Shown one piece after another: positions 16,695-25,522 of a stretch of DNA of 64,000 nucleotides (position 1 is its first letter; each line of letters begins with the position of its first letter). The notes under the pieces were generated by a model, which was given only the letters and a program-made list of their open reading frames with translations, was not told where the DNA came from and did no database searches. The DNA comes from Flavobacterium sp. UMI-01 (GTDB taxonomy: Bacteria > Bacteroidota > Bacteroidia > Flavobacteriales > Flavobacteriaceae), in assembly GCF_019656315.1 (NCBI RefSeq), contig NZ_BPLU01000003.1, forward strand, positions 62,001-126,000. The letters are read 5' to 3'. A program made the translations under genes and the position numbers.

Positions 16695-18788
16695 TTAATG
16701 TTGGTATTTTTTTCTTTTTAAAATATCCGAAGCCGTTTGATAGTAGGCTATGGTTTCGTTGATTAAATCCGTTCGAGGTGTGGTTAACGGTTTTTGATCA
16801 TAATAAATTTGAAATTCTGTAGCAACTCCTTCTTTGGGTTTAAGTTTCAAATTGAACTGTTTCACTTGTTGTTTTGGAGAAATGATAGTCAAAATATTGT
16901 CTTTTATTAGGCCTAAATCTTGGTAAGTGGCAATGAGCGCTCGAGGGTGGTAAGAAGAATCAAAAACGTCCTGTCCGTAAAATTTTGATTCATAATCAAA
17001 ATGTAATAAACCAAATAAAGTAGGCATGAGATCAATTTGAGACATCAATTGTGGATAATGTTGAGGTTTTATAAAACCGGGACTATAAATCATGGCGGGA
17101 ATGCGATATTTGTCAACAGGTAACTCGGTTTTACCAGCACTAGAAGCACAGTGGTCGGCTACAATGACAAAAACAGTATTTTGGAACCAAGGCTGTTTTT
17201 GCGCTTTTTCAAAGAATTTTTTTATTGCATAATCAGTGTATTTCACACCCCCTTCACGAGATTTAGCATCACCTGGGATGTCAATTTTACCATTGGGATA
17301 GGTAAAAGGACGGTGATTACTTACGGTCATCCAATGATTAAAAAAGGGCTTTCCTTTTTGCGCTTCCATATTCATCGTACTAATCGCTTTATTTACCATA
17401 TCTTCATCGCAAACTCCCCAAACGTTAGCAAAGGTAATATTCTCAGGATTAAAGGTTTTTTTGTCAACAATATCGTAGCCGTTTCCTGTAAAGAAATCTT
17501 CCATATTGTCAAAAAAAGCATCGCCACCATAAAGGTATTTGACAAGATATCCTTTGTCTTTAAAAACACTTCCTGTGGTAAACTTATTCTTGTTATCCTT
17601 ACGCTTTACAACACTTTCTCCAGCTGTAGGAGGCAAGCAAAGGGTTACAGCTTCGAGCCCTCTCACTGTTCGATTTCCTGAAGCGTAAAAATTACTAAAG
17701 ACCAAACTTTGTTGTGCTAAGCTATCTAAAAAAGGGGTTATGTTTTGATCATTTCCATACATTTTCATGAAATTAGCGCTGTAACTCTCTATGGTTATCA
17801 ACACAACATTTTTATGAATTTCAGTACCATCAGAATCAATACTTCTTGTGGTTGAGTACCCTCGTATATGTGGGAGTTGTTTTTCTAATAAAGCATAAGC
17901 TTCGTCTTTGGGTAAAGTTTTATAGAATTTAAAATAATCCAATTCACTATTCATAAATGCTAGATAAAAGCGATACATACCGTTAGCTTGCAATTCATTG
18001 GTAAATACATTGGTTGCATTTTCAGTTTTAGCAAGTTTTGGAATGCTCCAAAGTGCTATCCCAAACATTGATAAGTAAACTATCGAAAGTTTAATTTTTT
18101 CAGAAACAGAAGGGATTTTTTCAATATAAATTTTGGATTTTTGGATAACAAAATATGAAATGATTCCCGTTACAAGAAACAAAGTGCCAAAGATTGGAAT
18201 CACGGGATATGACTCCATAATGTTTCCAATTACTTCATTGGTGTAAACCAAATAATTCACGGCTATAAAGTTATATTTTACACCAAATTCATTCCAGAAA
18301 AAATATTCACTAATAGCATTTTGAAGTATTAAAAGGACATATAGGAACATAACAAAGGCAAATAGCCAAAATCTAATGGATGCTCTTTTTTTGGGTACAA
18401 AAAGAAACAAACCAAATAATAAAGTTTTAATGCCTACGAATACTAGTCCTATTGTAGGTAATGCTCCTCCGTACTCGGTCAAAATGGATTTGCCTGATAA
18501 AATATAAAGAAACAAGGCAATGAGTAAACTAAAAAGGGTATAACCAAATGGCTTTTGGTACTTTTTATTGGAAATAAAAATGAGATACAACCACAAAAAC
18601 CCACTAGCCAAACAAAAAACCAAAATATCAGAAAGGATTCCTATTGAGAATATTTTTAAGGTATCCAAAAAACTAAAGGATGATTGTGTGATGGGGTGAA
18701 ATAGCAATACAAGTCTGAGTATAAGACTAGTAATTACATAAAAAAAGGTTAGGGTATAAAATGGGGCTAGTTTTTTTATAAAAGTCAT
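16695..18788 (-). CDS. LTA synthase-like membrane sulfatase/phosphotransferase
   Basis: 697 residues. The N-terminal part has about five to seven transmembrane helices (for example about 10-30, 42-72, 82-100, 110-132, 138-160, 198-216, 233-250). An extracytoplasmic alkaline-phosphatase-fold domain follows from about 325, with the metal ligand in VVLITIESYS (Glu334), the nucleophile Thr374 in GNRTVRG, and the VIVADH metal motif. The family moves phosphoglycerol or phosphoethanolamine from phospholipid to glycans or lipids. In a Gram-negative flavobacterium the acceptor could be a periplasmic glucan, lipid A or surface glycan. It lacks the C-terminal TPR present in the second paralogue of this window. 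A TACTTTTG element lies at 18806-18813 on its strand. Confidence 0.88.
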   Translation of the reverse strand: MTFIKKLAPFYTLTFFYVITSLILRLVLLFHPITQSSFSFLDTLKIFSIGILSDILVFCLASGFLWLYLIFISNKKYQKPFGYTLFSLLIALFLYILSGKSILTEYGGALPTIGLVFVGIKTLLFGLFLFVPKKRASIRFWLFAFVMFLYVLLILQNAISEYFFWNEFGVKYNFIAVNYLVYTNEVIGNIMESYPVIPIFGTLFLVTGIISYFVIQKSKIYIEKIPSVSEKIKLSIVYLSMFGIALWSIPKLAKTENATNVFTNELQANGMYRFYLAFMNSELDYFKFYKTLPKDEAYALLEKQLPHIRGYSTTRSIDSDGTEIHKNVVLITIESYSANFMKMYGNDQNITPFLDSLAQQSLVFSNFYASGNRTVRGLEAVTLCLPPTAGESVVKRKDNKNKFTTGSVFKDKGYLVKYLYGGDAFFDNMEDFFTGNGYDIVDKKTFNPENITFANVWGVCDEDMVNKAISTMNMEAQKGKPFFNHWMTVSNHRPFTYPNGKIDIPGDAKSREGGVKYTDYAIKKFFEKAQKQPWFQNTVFVIVADHCASSAGKTELPVDKYRIPAMIYSPGFIKPQHYPQLMSQIDLMPTLFGLLHFDYESKFYGQDVFDSSYHPRALIATYQDLGLIKDNILTIISPKQQVKQFNLKLKPKEGVATEFQIYYDQKPLTTPRTDLINETIAYYQTASDILKRKKYQH

Positions 18789-18805
18789 AGTACTTTTTTT
18801 ATTGA

Positions 18806-18813
18806 CAAAAGTA
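18806..18813 (-). promoter_or_regulatory. Minus-7 element for the LTA synthase-like gene
   Basis: On the minus strand the sequence reads TACTTTTG, fitting TAnnTTTG, 17 bases before the ATG at 18788. A matching TTG was not found. Confidence 0.5.
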
Positions 18814-19021
18814 ATGCTTTTTGATAAAATTACGTATTATTAAATAAAAACCTTAAAAAACATATTTTTTGATTTTTAATAGGGTATTCTGATGATCGTA
18901 TTGTAAAAATTCCTAACAATGATTAGCGTTTTCTTTTTCTGGAAGTAATATAATTTTCGATTGCTTCTTTGCTTGTGTACCAATCTCGTCCTTTTTTGTA
19001 GATGTCAATTTCACTAATTCG

Positions 19022-19119
19022 AGCAAAGCTCTTGAGTCAATGATTAAAAATGGAGTAAGTGCTTGAATTTGAAGAAAAATAAAGTTGAGTAGATTTCTAT
19101 TACGGAATTTGGGTTTAAT
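19022..19119 (+). repeat. Dispersed intergenic repeat, copy A
   Basis: This stretch aligns by eye with 48878-48975. Shared blocks include CAAAGCTCT, GGAGTAA, TGAATTTGAA, AAATAA, AGTAGATT and AATTTGGG in the same order and nearly the same spacing. The two copies are about 98 bases long and roughly 70 percent identical by eye. Both are intergenic and on the same strand of the window. Confidence 0.65.
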
Positions 19120-19138
19120 GTGCTGTTTTGATTTCCCC

Positions 19139-19167
19139 AAAAAAAACATCCCAAAAGTAGGATGTTT
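19139..19167 (-). terminator. Rho-independent terminator of the ClC operon
   Basis: On the minus strand AAACATCC and GGATGTTT (19160-19167 and 19144-19151) form a stem with an 8-base loop, followed by a run of eight T (A at 19139-19146 on the plus strand). It lies 23 bases after the ClC stop. Confidence 0.8.
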
Positions 19168-19189
19168 AATTTACTATGAGAGACGAGGA

Positions 19190-20974
19190 TTATTCTATTG
19201 TCATGGCTTTTAATTTACTTCGATACGCTTCTAAAGCTTCTGATTTAGAGATGAATCCAAAATATTTTTCATCTTTAATCACGGGTAAATAGGTTTTTCG
19301 TGTTTTTTCGAACTTATTCATCACGGTTTCCATGTTATGAAATGGATAAATAATGTCAACTGGTGGTTTCATAATTTCTTTTACCAAAGTGTATTTAACA
19401 CGGTATTTGTTAAAAATAACTTCTCTGATTTCGTTAAAATGAACAACACCTAATAAATGTTGTTCTTTGTCAACTACAGCAAATACGGTTTGAGATGAAT
19501 GTGAAATTAAATCAACTAGTTTCTCCAGGTTATCTTCTGGTGAAAGTGTTAAATAATCCGTATGAATGATAGAATTTGTACTTAATGTAGAGAGTACATT
19601 GTGGTCCTTGTTACTAGTAAAAGCATGACCTTTTCGTGCGAGTTCTTTAACATCCATGGAGTGTTTTTCAAAACGCTTGGAAATGGCATAACTTATAGAG
19701 GCTACAATCATCAACGGAAGCATTAAGCTATACCCACTGGTAATTTCGGCAATAAGGAAAATTGCGGTAAGAGGTGCGTGAAATAGCCCGCTAAGAATTC
19801 CTGCCATCCCAACCATTGTAAAATTACTAATAGGTAAATGGGTTAGTCCTGTTAAATTAATGGCTTTTGAAAATACATAACCAATGTATGAGCCTACAAA
19901 AAGTGAAGGGGCAAAGTTACCTCCGTTTCCGCCGGAACCCAAAGTAATGGAAGTGGCAAAAACTTTAATCATCATGGTAGCTGCCACAAAAAACAATACC
20001 ACCCAATTGTTGTTTCGAAATCGGCTAAACAAAGTATTTTCAACTAATTCCTTCGCATCATTATTGGCCAATGTTCGGATGCTTTCATAACCTTCTCCAA
20101 AAAGAGTTGGAAATAGAAAGATTAAAACCGCTAAGAGTGAAGCACCTAAAATTGCTTTTTTATAAGGATTCATTCTTAAATGCGAGAAAAAATGCTCCGT
20201 TTTTTGAAAATTACGAGTGTAATAAATAGAAATAAAACCAGTGACGATTCCGAGTAGAACATAAAAAGGAATGTTATGGTAGTTAAATTCGGGTTGATGT
20301 TTTACATTTAATAATATTTCTTCATCAAGTGTAATTACCGAAACCAAAGCCCCAGTTGCAGCTGCAATCATAATGGGGGTAAAAGCAGAAATGCTTACAT
20401 CAACTAATAAAAATTCGATAGCAAATAATACTCCAGCAATCGGTGCATTAAAAGCGGCGCCTATTCCCGCTGCTACACCACAACCTATTAATAAGGTGCG
20501 GTCTTTGTAGCTTAACTTATAATTTTGGGCAAAATTAGAACCAAAAGCAGCTCCTGTAACCACAATGGGACTTTCAAGACCAGCTGAACCTCCCAAACCT
20601 ACCGTCAAGGAACTCGTTACAATATGAGCGTACATTTGTTTTCGCGGAATAATACTGGCTTTTTTGGCTACAGCATAAAGTATTTGAGAGGTTCCTTTTT
20701 CAATAGTTCCACCTAGCAATCTTTTGATAACAAAAACAGTCAGTACTAAACCTGCAATAGGTAAAATACTATTGATAAAACTCAACTTTAAAATTCCATT
20801 GATATAAGTTGCAAATTTAAATACCCAGTGTGCAAATGATTTTAGCACAATTACTGCAAAAGCTGAACTGATTCCAACTAATACACTCGAAAGGAAAATA
20901 AACTGTTTTTCGCTTAATAAGGACTGCGATAAAGCAATGATACTTTCTAATTTTGAAATATATTTTTTGAACAT
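19190..20974 (-). CDS. ClC-family chloride channel or transporter with CBS domains
   Basis: 594 residues. The membrane part (about 20-430) carries ClC signatures: GLGGSAGLESPIV (the GREGP equivalent, keeping the gating Glu), GSGGNGGNFAPSLFVG (the GxFxP filter block), and FNAPIAGVLFAIEFLL. The usual GSGIP block is replaced by GTIEKGTSQ, a variation seen in CBS-containing bacterial ClCs. Two CBS motifs occupy about 455-590 (DYLTLSPEDNLEKLV and PPVDIIYPFHNMETVMNKF). It moves chloride, or another anion, across the inner membrane. It starts 39 bases after the AlkD-like gene and probably belongs to the same transcript. Confidence 0.92.
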   Translation of the reverse strand: MFKKYISKLESIIALSQSLLSEKQFIFLSSVLVGISSAFAVIVLKSFAHWVFKFATYINGILKLSFINSILPIAGLVLTVFVIKRLLGGTIEKGTSQILYAVAKKASIIPRKQMYAHIVTSSLTVGLGGSAGLESPIVVTGAAFGSNFAQNYKLSYKDRTLLIGCGVAAGIGAAFNAPIAGVLFAIEFLLVDVSISAFTPIMIAAATGALVSVITLDEEILLNVKHQPEFNYHNIPFYVLLGIVTGFISIYYTRNFQKTEHFFSHLRMNPYKKAILGASLLAVLIFLFPTLFGEGYESIRTLANNDAKELVENTLFSRFRNNNWVVLFFVAATMMIKVFATSITLGSGGNGGNFAPSLFVGSYIGYVFSKAINLTGLTHLPISNFTMVGMAGILSGLFHAPLTAIFLIAEITSGYSLMLPLMIVASISYAISKRFEKHSMDVKELARKGHAFTSNKDHNVLSTLSTNSIIHTDYLTLSPEDNLEKLVDLISHSSQTVFAVVDKEQHLLGVVHFNEIREVIFNKYRVKYTLVKEIMKPPVDIIYPFHNMETVMNKFEKTRKTYLPVIKDEKYFGFISKSEALEAYRSKLKAMTIE

Positions 20975-21013
20975 GCTGGCTACTTTATTTGATAAGGCTA
21001 AAATACTATTAAT

Positions 21014-21688
21014 TTAAGCAACAGGTAAATTTTTAAGGGCTTCTTTTCTGCTTAAAGGTTTTAAACTTGCGTGGGCTACAAATTTTCTCACTGCTTCGGG
21101 TTGGTGCTTGGCGTATTCTCTTAACGCCCATCCAATTGCCTTTTGGATAAAAAACTCATTACTGTTTTTATGCTTCAAACATAATTGTTGTAGCAACTCA
21201 AAATTGGTTTTGGATTGGTAACCCAATTGAAATAAAAGTGTACTTCTGTTGAGCCAAAAGTTGTTGTCGTGTGTGAAATCGGTAATGGTTTCATCGATAC
21301 ATTCTGGAAATTGAAGTAAATAATTACCTAAAATGTGTTTTGAAATTGTGTCAACAGTATCCCACCAAGAATGGGTCGTAAGTAGTTTTTTTATCAGTGA
21401 TAAGTCTTCTTTTTGATAATTGTTTTTCAATTCAGTCATCAAGATTTCGATGGCACAATAATGGAATTCTCTTTCTTTTTTTTCAAACAAATCCAATACA
21501 ATAGTTCGAGTATTTGATTGAATTTCAGTTTGGTACTTATTACGAAGTGTTTTCAAAATGATACGCCTTGGTGTGGTTTTGATACCAAAAAACACAAATT
21601 TGTTTTTCATGTATTTGGCCATTGCTAAAGCCTCTGTCGTATCACTTGAGGTATCTAATTTTTTTTGAAGGTCACTTATAAAAGACAT
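21014..21688 (-). CDS. DNA alkylation repair protein, AlkD-like
   Basis: 224 residues of HEAT-like helices. AKYMKNKFVFFGIKTTPRR (about 24-42), HSWWDTVDTISKHILG (about 106-122), NNFWLNRSTLLFQLGY and FFIQKAIGWALREYAKHQP are characteristic of the AlkD glycosylase family, including the Trp and Asp residues that line the DNA pocket. The family removes positively charged alkylated bases such as N3- and N7-alkylpurines. It sits between an ACP phosphodiesterase-like gene (3-base gap) and the ClC gene (39-base gap), all on the same strand. Confidence 0.9.
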   Translation of the reverse strand: MSFISDLQKKLDTSSDTTEALAMAKYMKNKFVFFGIKTTPRRIILKTLRNKYQTEIQSNTRTIVLDLFEKKEREFHYCAIEILMTELKNNYQKEDLSLIKKLLTTHSWWDTVDTISKHILGNYLLQFPECIDETITDFTHDNNFWLNRSTLLFQLGYQSKTNFELLQQLCLKHKNSNEFFIQKAIGWALREYAKHQPEAVRKFVAHASLKPLSRKEALKNLPVA

Positions 21689-21691
21689 GGT

Positions 21692-22276
21692 TTACAATTC
21701 ATTTAATTTTTCTTGGGCATGATTTTGAAGGTCTTTGAAGAAACTAGTAAACTCTTGTTCAAATGCTTCGTAATGCAATTGCAGTTCTTCGGAGGCAAAA
21801 CGCATATTGGATTTGTTTTTGGTACGTGAATCCATTTGGGTCAGGATGTTGTGAATGCCTTCAATAGATTGATAGCTTAGAAGCCAATTTTGCTTTTTCA
21901 TGTAGGGCATCAAATGGAGCGTCCTTTCGGTCAATATAGCGCTGTTTTTTTCTAAAGAAAGATAAAAACGATGCGTAAAATCCTCTAGTTTTTCATCGGA
22001 ATACTGCCACCAGTTTTTAGCTAAAAAGTGGTCGTAAAAAACATCTACAATTACACCCGAATAATGGTGGTAACGGCTATGAAGTCTTTTGGTGCTTTTT
22101 CTAAAAACAGGATGACTATCAGTAAAACTGTCAATGGCCCGATGCAAAATAATGCCCTTTTGTACATCAAAAGGATAATTTTCAAAATGTTTTCCTCTGA
22201 TTCCATCTGCCATAAAATTACCAATTTTAACCAATTCGTTATTTCCTGAAAGATAGATGTGTGCTAAAAAATTCAT
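21692..22276 (-). CDS. Acyl carrier protein phosphodiesterase-like (AcpH/DUF479)
   Basis: 194 residues. The N-terminus MNFLAHIYLSG, then NFMADGIRGK and ILHRAIDSFTDSHP, give the HD-type metal-binding pattern of the AcpH family, with YHHYSGVIVDVFYDHFLAKNW further on. Family members remove the phosphopantetheine arm from holo-acyl carrier protein. In Bacteroidetes the function has mostly been assigned by similarity. It is the first gene of a likely three-gene minus-strand operon (this gene, AlkD-like, ClC) and is divergent from glmM with 92 bases between starts. Confidence 0.88.
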   Translation of the reverse strand: MNFLAHIYLSGNNELVKIGNFMADGIRGKHFENYPFDVQKGIILHRAIDSFTDSHPVFRKSTKRLHSRYHHYSGVIVDVFYDHFLAKNWWQYSDEKLEDFTHRFYLSLEKNSAILTERTLHLMPYMKKQNWLLSYQSIEGIHNILTQMDSRTKNKSNMRFASEELQLHYEAFEQEFTSFFKDLQNHAQEKLNEL

Positions 22277-22323
22277 ACGCCTAAATTATGAATTCTAAAT
22301 GATTTATTTCGTGCTTCAATTAT

Positions 22324-22331
22324 TATATTTG
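22324..22331 (+). promoter_or_regulatory. Minus-7 element of glmM
   Basis: TATATTTG fits TAnnTTTG and ends 37 bases before the glmM ATG at 22369. Confidence 0.55.
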
Positions 22332-22368
22332 CGAAAACTAAATCAAAAATAATTTTAAAAATAAAAGA

Positions 22369-23757
22369 ATGACATTAATAAAATCAATTTCAGGCATTCG
22401 AGGAACTATAGGGGGAAAAGTAGGAGACAACCTAACGCCTGTTGACGCTGTAAAATTTGCATCGGCTTATGGAACGTGGTTGAAAAACTATAGCGGTAAA
22501 GATAAATTAACAGTAGTGGTAGGACGTGATGCACGTATTTCAGGGCCTATGATTCATAATTTGGTCGTTAATACGCTGATTGGACTTGGAATTGATGTGG
22601 TTGATTTAGGTTTGTCCACGACTCCTACTGTAGAAGTGGCTGTTCCACTTGAAAAAGCAGATGGTGGAATTATTTTGACCGCTTCCCACAATCCAAAACA
22701 ATGGAATGCTTTAAAATTATTGAATGAAAGAGGAGAATTTTTAAATGGCGTTGAAGGGGAAAAAATTCTTCAAATTGCAGACGAAGAGGCCTTTGATTTT
22801 TCTGATGTGGATAATTTAGGAAAGGTGACGATTAACGACGCATATATGGATATTCATATCGACGAAGTACTTAATTTGCCATTGGTTGATGTTGAAGCAG
22901 TCAAAGCGGCAAATTTAAAAGTAGTAGTAGATGGTGTGAATTCATCAGGTGGTATTATCGTTCCTAAGTTATTGGAGCAAATGGGAGTGGAAGTGGTGAA
23001 ATTGTATTGCGAACCAAATGGTCATTTTCCACACAATCCAGAACCATTAAAAGAACATCTTTCGGATATCTGTGAATTAGTGGTAAAAGAAAAAGCGCAT
23101 CTAGGAATTGTAGTAGATCCAGATGTGGATCGTTTGGCTTTTATTTCAGAAGATGGAGAAATGTTTGGTGAAGAATACACCTTAGTAGCATGTGCTGATT
23201 ATGTGTTGAGTAAAACTCCAGGGAATACTGTATCTAATATGTCTTCTTCACGTGCTTTACGCGATGTAACTCGTGCTCATGGTGGAAACTACGAAGCTAG
23301 TGCAGTAGGTGAGGTGAATGTAGTTGAATTGATGAAAAAGAACAAGGCAATTATTGGTGGTGAAGGTAATGGAGGAATTATTTACCCAGAATCACATTAC
23401 GGACGTGATAGTATGGTAGGTATCGCTTTGTTTTTAACACATTTGGCTAATAAAAACATTTCAGTTTCTGCGTTGAGAGCTTCTTATCCAGAGTATTATA
23501 TGAGCAAAAATAAAATTGAATTGACTCCCCAAATTGATGTTGATGCGATTTTAGTTGCCATGACTGAAAAATATAAAAATGAAGACATCACGACTATTGA
23601 TGGTGTCAAAATTGATTTTGCTGACGAATGGGCGCATTTGAGAAAATCAAATACAGAGCCTATCATTCGTATTTATACAGAAGCACCGTCACAAGCTCAA
23701 GCAGATGCATTAGCTTTGCGGGTTATTGAGGAAATCAAAGTAATTGCAGGAATTTAA
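22369..23757 (+). CDS. glmM: Phosphoglucosamine mutase
   Basis: 462 residues, the normal GlmM size. SGIRGTIGGKVGDNLTP opens the protein, the catalytic phosphoserine loop is ILTASHNPKQWNALK (about 103-118), the metal loop is VVDPDVDRLAF (about 246-256), and the sugar-binding loop GGEGNGGIIYPESHYGRDS and C-terminal RKSNTEPIIRIYTEA phosphate loop follow. It interconverts glucosamine-6-phosphate and glucosamine-1-phosphate on the way to UDP-GlcNAc for peptidoglycan and LPS. Bacteroidetes proteins of this type are somewhat broader phosphohexomutases by sequence, so a phosphomannomutase side activity is possible. Monocistronic, with its own promoter element and a strong terminator. Confidence 0.9.
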   Translation: MTLIKSISGIRGTIGGKVGDNLTPVDAVKFASAYGTWLKNYSGKDKLTVVVGRDARISGPMIHNLVVNTLIGLGIDVVDLGLSTTPTVEVAVPLEKADGGIILTASHNPKQWNALKLLNERGEFLNGVEGEKILQIADEEAFDFSDVDNLGKVTINDAYMDIHIDEVLNLPLVDVEAVKAANLKVVVDGVNSSGGIIVPKLLEQMGVEVVKLYCEPNGHFPHNPEPLKEHLSDICELVVKEKAHLGIVVDPDVDRLAFISEDGEMFGEEYTLVACADYVLSKTPGNTVSNMSSSRALRDVTRAHGGNYEASAVGEVNVVELMKKNKAIIGGEGNGGIIYPESHYGRDSMVGIALFLTHLANKNISVSALRASYPEYYMSKNKIELTPQIDVDAILVAMTEKYKNEDITTIDGVKIDFADEWAHLRKSNTEPIIRIYTEAPSQAQADALALRVIEEIKVIAGI

Positions 23758-23782
23758 CGATTCGTTATTGCACTAATAATAC

Positions 23783-23822
23783 GAGGACATTTAAACGTGT
23801 TTAAATGTCCTCATTTTTTTTT
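23783..23822 (+). terminator. Strong terminator after glmM
   Basis: GAGGACATTTAAA (23783-23795) and TTTAAATGTCCTC (23800-23812) form a perfect 13-bp stem with a 4-base loop, then nine T. It lies between the convergent glmM and acyltransferase genes. Confidence 0.92.
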
Positions 23823-23833
23823 ATAATAATATT

Positions 23834-24715
23834 TTAATGGGATTGTGTTTCACGGTGTTTCCATCGTTTGTGTGTCCAAAAATAATATTCGGGTGCTTCT
23901 AGGATTTGTTTCTCTACTTCGTGTATGAAATCGTGCGTAATTTTAAATTCAGGTTCTGATTTTGGGTCATCTGAAATAGGAACAAATGTAGCTTCATAAA
24001 AGCCTCGTTTTACTTTTTTTACTTTTACAAATACAACACTTAAATCGTATTTTCGAGCCAGCATTTCAGCACCCGTATGTACAGGAACATTGACTCCCAT
24101 AAATTCATGCCAATGAAAAATTCGGTCTAATCGTGGCGATTGGTCACTTGCTAATCCATACATGCACATTTTTTGCTCTCTTTGGTTCTTGGCTATTAGC
24201 GGAATAGTATCTCGAGTTACAACCAATTCGGTACCGTATTTTGAACGAATGTTTCGAACCAATTCGTCAAAGTATTTGTTGCTTACTCTTTTGTAGGTGG
24301 CTATACAATTGAATGTAGTTTTGGCATTCACAGTCATCAACCATTCCCAACTAGCATAATGAGAAGCTAGAATAATAATGCTTTTTCCTTTTTTTTCATA
24401 TTCTTTTAGTACTTCTAGATTTTTTACTACAAATCGTTTGTCCATTTCCCTGGCAGAAATAGTCATGGTTTTGACCATTTCAAGAAACATATCGCACAAA
24501 TGATGGTAGGATTTTTTTTCAATACGCAAGCGTTCAGCAGTGCTTAGGTGTGGAAGTGCAAGGGCTATATTGGCTCTTACAGTTTGTTTTCGATAGCCTA
24601 TGATGTAATAAACAATGAGGTAAATACAGTCAGATAAAAAATAAAATAAAGGAAAAGGAAGTATTGAAATTAACCAAAGTAATGGGTAAGCCAATATAAA
24701 AACAAAAAACTGCAT
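23834..24715 (-). CDS. Lipid A biosynthesis acyltransferase (LpxL/HtrB family)
   Basis: About 293 residues from ATG 24715. A longer frame starts at GTG 24757, but a TATATTTG promoter element at 24732-24739 on the minus strand lies inside that extension, so the ATG at 24715 is preferred. The N-terminus has a membrane anchor (FFVFILAYPLLWLISILPF). The catalytic HX4E motif is HYASWE (about residue 125), followed by a GLASDQSPR stretch and the KYDLSVVFVKV segment. It transfers a secondary acyl chain onto lipid A precursor at the inner membrane. Convergent with glmM and divergent from the rhomboid gene. Confidence 0.9.
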   Translation of the reverse strand: MQFFVFILAYPLLWLISILPFPLFYFLSDCIYLIVYYIIGYRKQTVRANIALALPHLSTAERLRIEKKSYHHLCDMFLEMVKTMTISAREMDKRFVVKNLEVLKEYEKKGKSIIILASHYASWEWLMTVNAKTTFNCIATYKRVSNKYFDELVRNIRSKYGTELVVTRDTIPLIAKNQREQKMCMYGLASDQSPRLDRIFHWHEFMGVNVPVHTGAEMLARKYDLSVVFVKVKKVKRGFYEATFVPISDDPKSEPEFKITHDFIHEVEKQILEAPEYYFWTHKRWKHRETQSH

Positions 24716-24731
24716 GCGGTATCTTTTAAGG

Positions 24732-24739
24732 CAAATATA
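24732..24739 (-). promoter_or_regulatory. Minus-7 element of the acyltransferase gene
   Basis: The minus strand reads TATATTTG, 16 bases before ATG 24715. It decides the start of the gene. Confidence 0.6.
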
Positions 24740-24830
24740 AGTTAAAAATTGTATCACTTATAAAATTTTAAGACTTACCGTATGGGTTGGGAAGATTTAC
24801 TACATTTACAATTCACAATAATAAAATAAG

Positions 24831-25469
24831 ATGAATAGTTTTTTGATTGCTATAATACTGGCGAATGTTTTGATGAGTTATAAAGGATTTAATGATACCC
24901 ATTTTTTTAGAAAATATGAGTTTTATATGGGGCGTGTTCGCTCTGGGGAATACATCCGAATTCTTTCTTCGGCTTTCTTGCACGCTGATATTGGACATCT
25001 TATTTTTAATATGCTCACCTTGTATTTTTTTGCGCCTGTAGTTATTCATTATTTAGGGAATTGGTATTTTGTGTTGATTTATTTAGGGAGTTTGATTTTT
25101 GGTGGACTATTGACTGTCTATTTTCACAAAAAAGAATACCATTATAGAGCTATTGGTGCATCTGGAGCAGTAACTGGAATTTTGTACTCGGCTATCATTT
25201 TAAGACCCGATATGATGTTAGGCTTGTTTTTTATTGTGCCTATTCCAGCCTATATTTTTGGGATTGTGTATTTGTTGTATTCTATTTACGGAATGAAAGC
25301 AAAAAATGACAACATAGGGCACACTGCGCATTTTGGCGGAGCAATAGGAGGTTATTTGCTTACTTTGTTGATTATGCCTCAATTGCTCTTTGAACATGCT
25401 TTAATGGTTGCTTTATTGACCCTTCCAATAGTAGTTCTTTTTGGAATGGCTAAAATGGGGAAACTATAA
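24831..25469 (+). CDS. Rhomboid-family intramembrane serine protease
   Basis: 212 residues with about six hydrophobic helices. The family residues are clear: FLHADIGHLIFNMLTLYFF (helix 2 with His and Asn), YRAIGASGAVTGILYS with the catalytic Ser of GASG (about residue 107), and GHTAHFGGAIGGYLL with the catalytic His (about 164). It cleaves transmembrane segments of substrate proteins inside the inner membrane. It is divergent from the acyltransferase gene and 53 bases upstream of a SIMPL-domain gene. Substrates cannot be inferred. Confidence 0.93.
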   Translation: MNSFLIAIILANVLMSYKGFNDTHFFRKYEFYMGRVRSGEYIRILSSAFLHADIGHLIFNMLTLYFFAPVVIHYLGNWYFVLIYLGSLIFGGLLTVYFHKKEYHYRAIGASGAVTGILYSAIILRPDMMLGLFFIVPIPAYIFGIVYLLYSIYGMKAKNDNIGHTAHFGGAIGGYLLTLLIMPQLLFEHALMVALLTLPIVVLFGMAKMGKL

Positions 25470-25522
25470 TGGCATAACTTTTGGAATGAGAAATTCAAAA
25501 AAATAATAAAATTAAAAATGCT

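Larger units (their letters stand above)
18789..19189. other. Intergenic region with a dispersed repeat copy
   Basis: About 400 bases between the LTA synthase-like gene and the end of the ClC gene. It holds the promoter element at 18806-18813, a dispersed repeat copy (19022-19119) and the ClC terminator near 19139-19167. A 78-codon minus frame at 18913-19149 runs through the repeat and shows no protein-like features. Confidence 0.6.

Noticed and set aside
17151..17681. 176-codon plus frame opposite the LTA synthase-like gene
   Set aside because: Antisense shadow of the well-supported membrane enzyme, with no start context or family motif.
18913..19149. 78-codon minus frame in the intergenic region before the ClC gene
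   Set aside because: It runs through the dispersed repeat and the ClC terminator and has no protein-like pattern.
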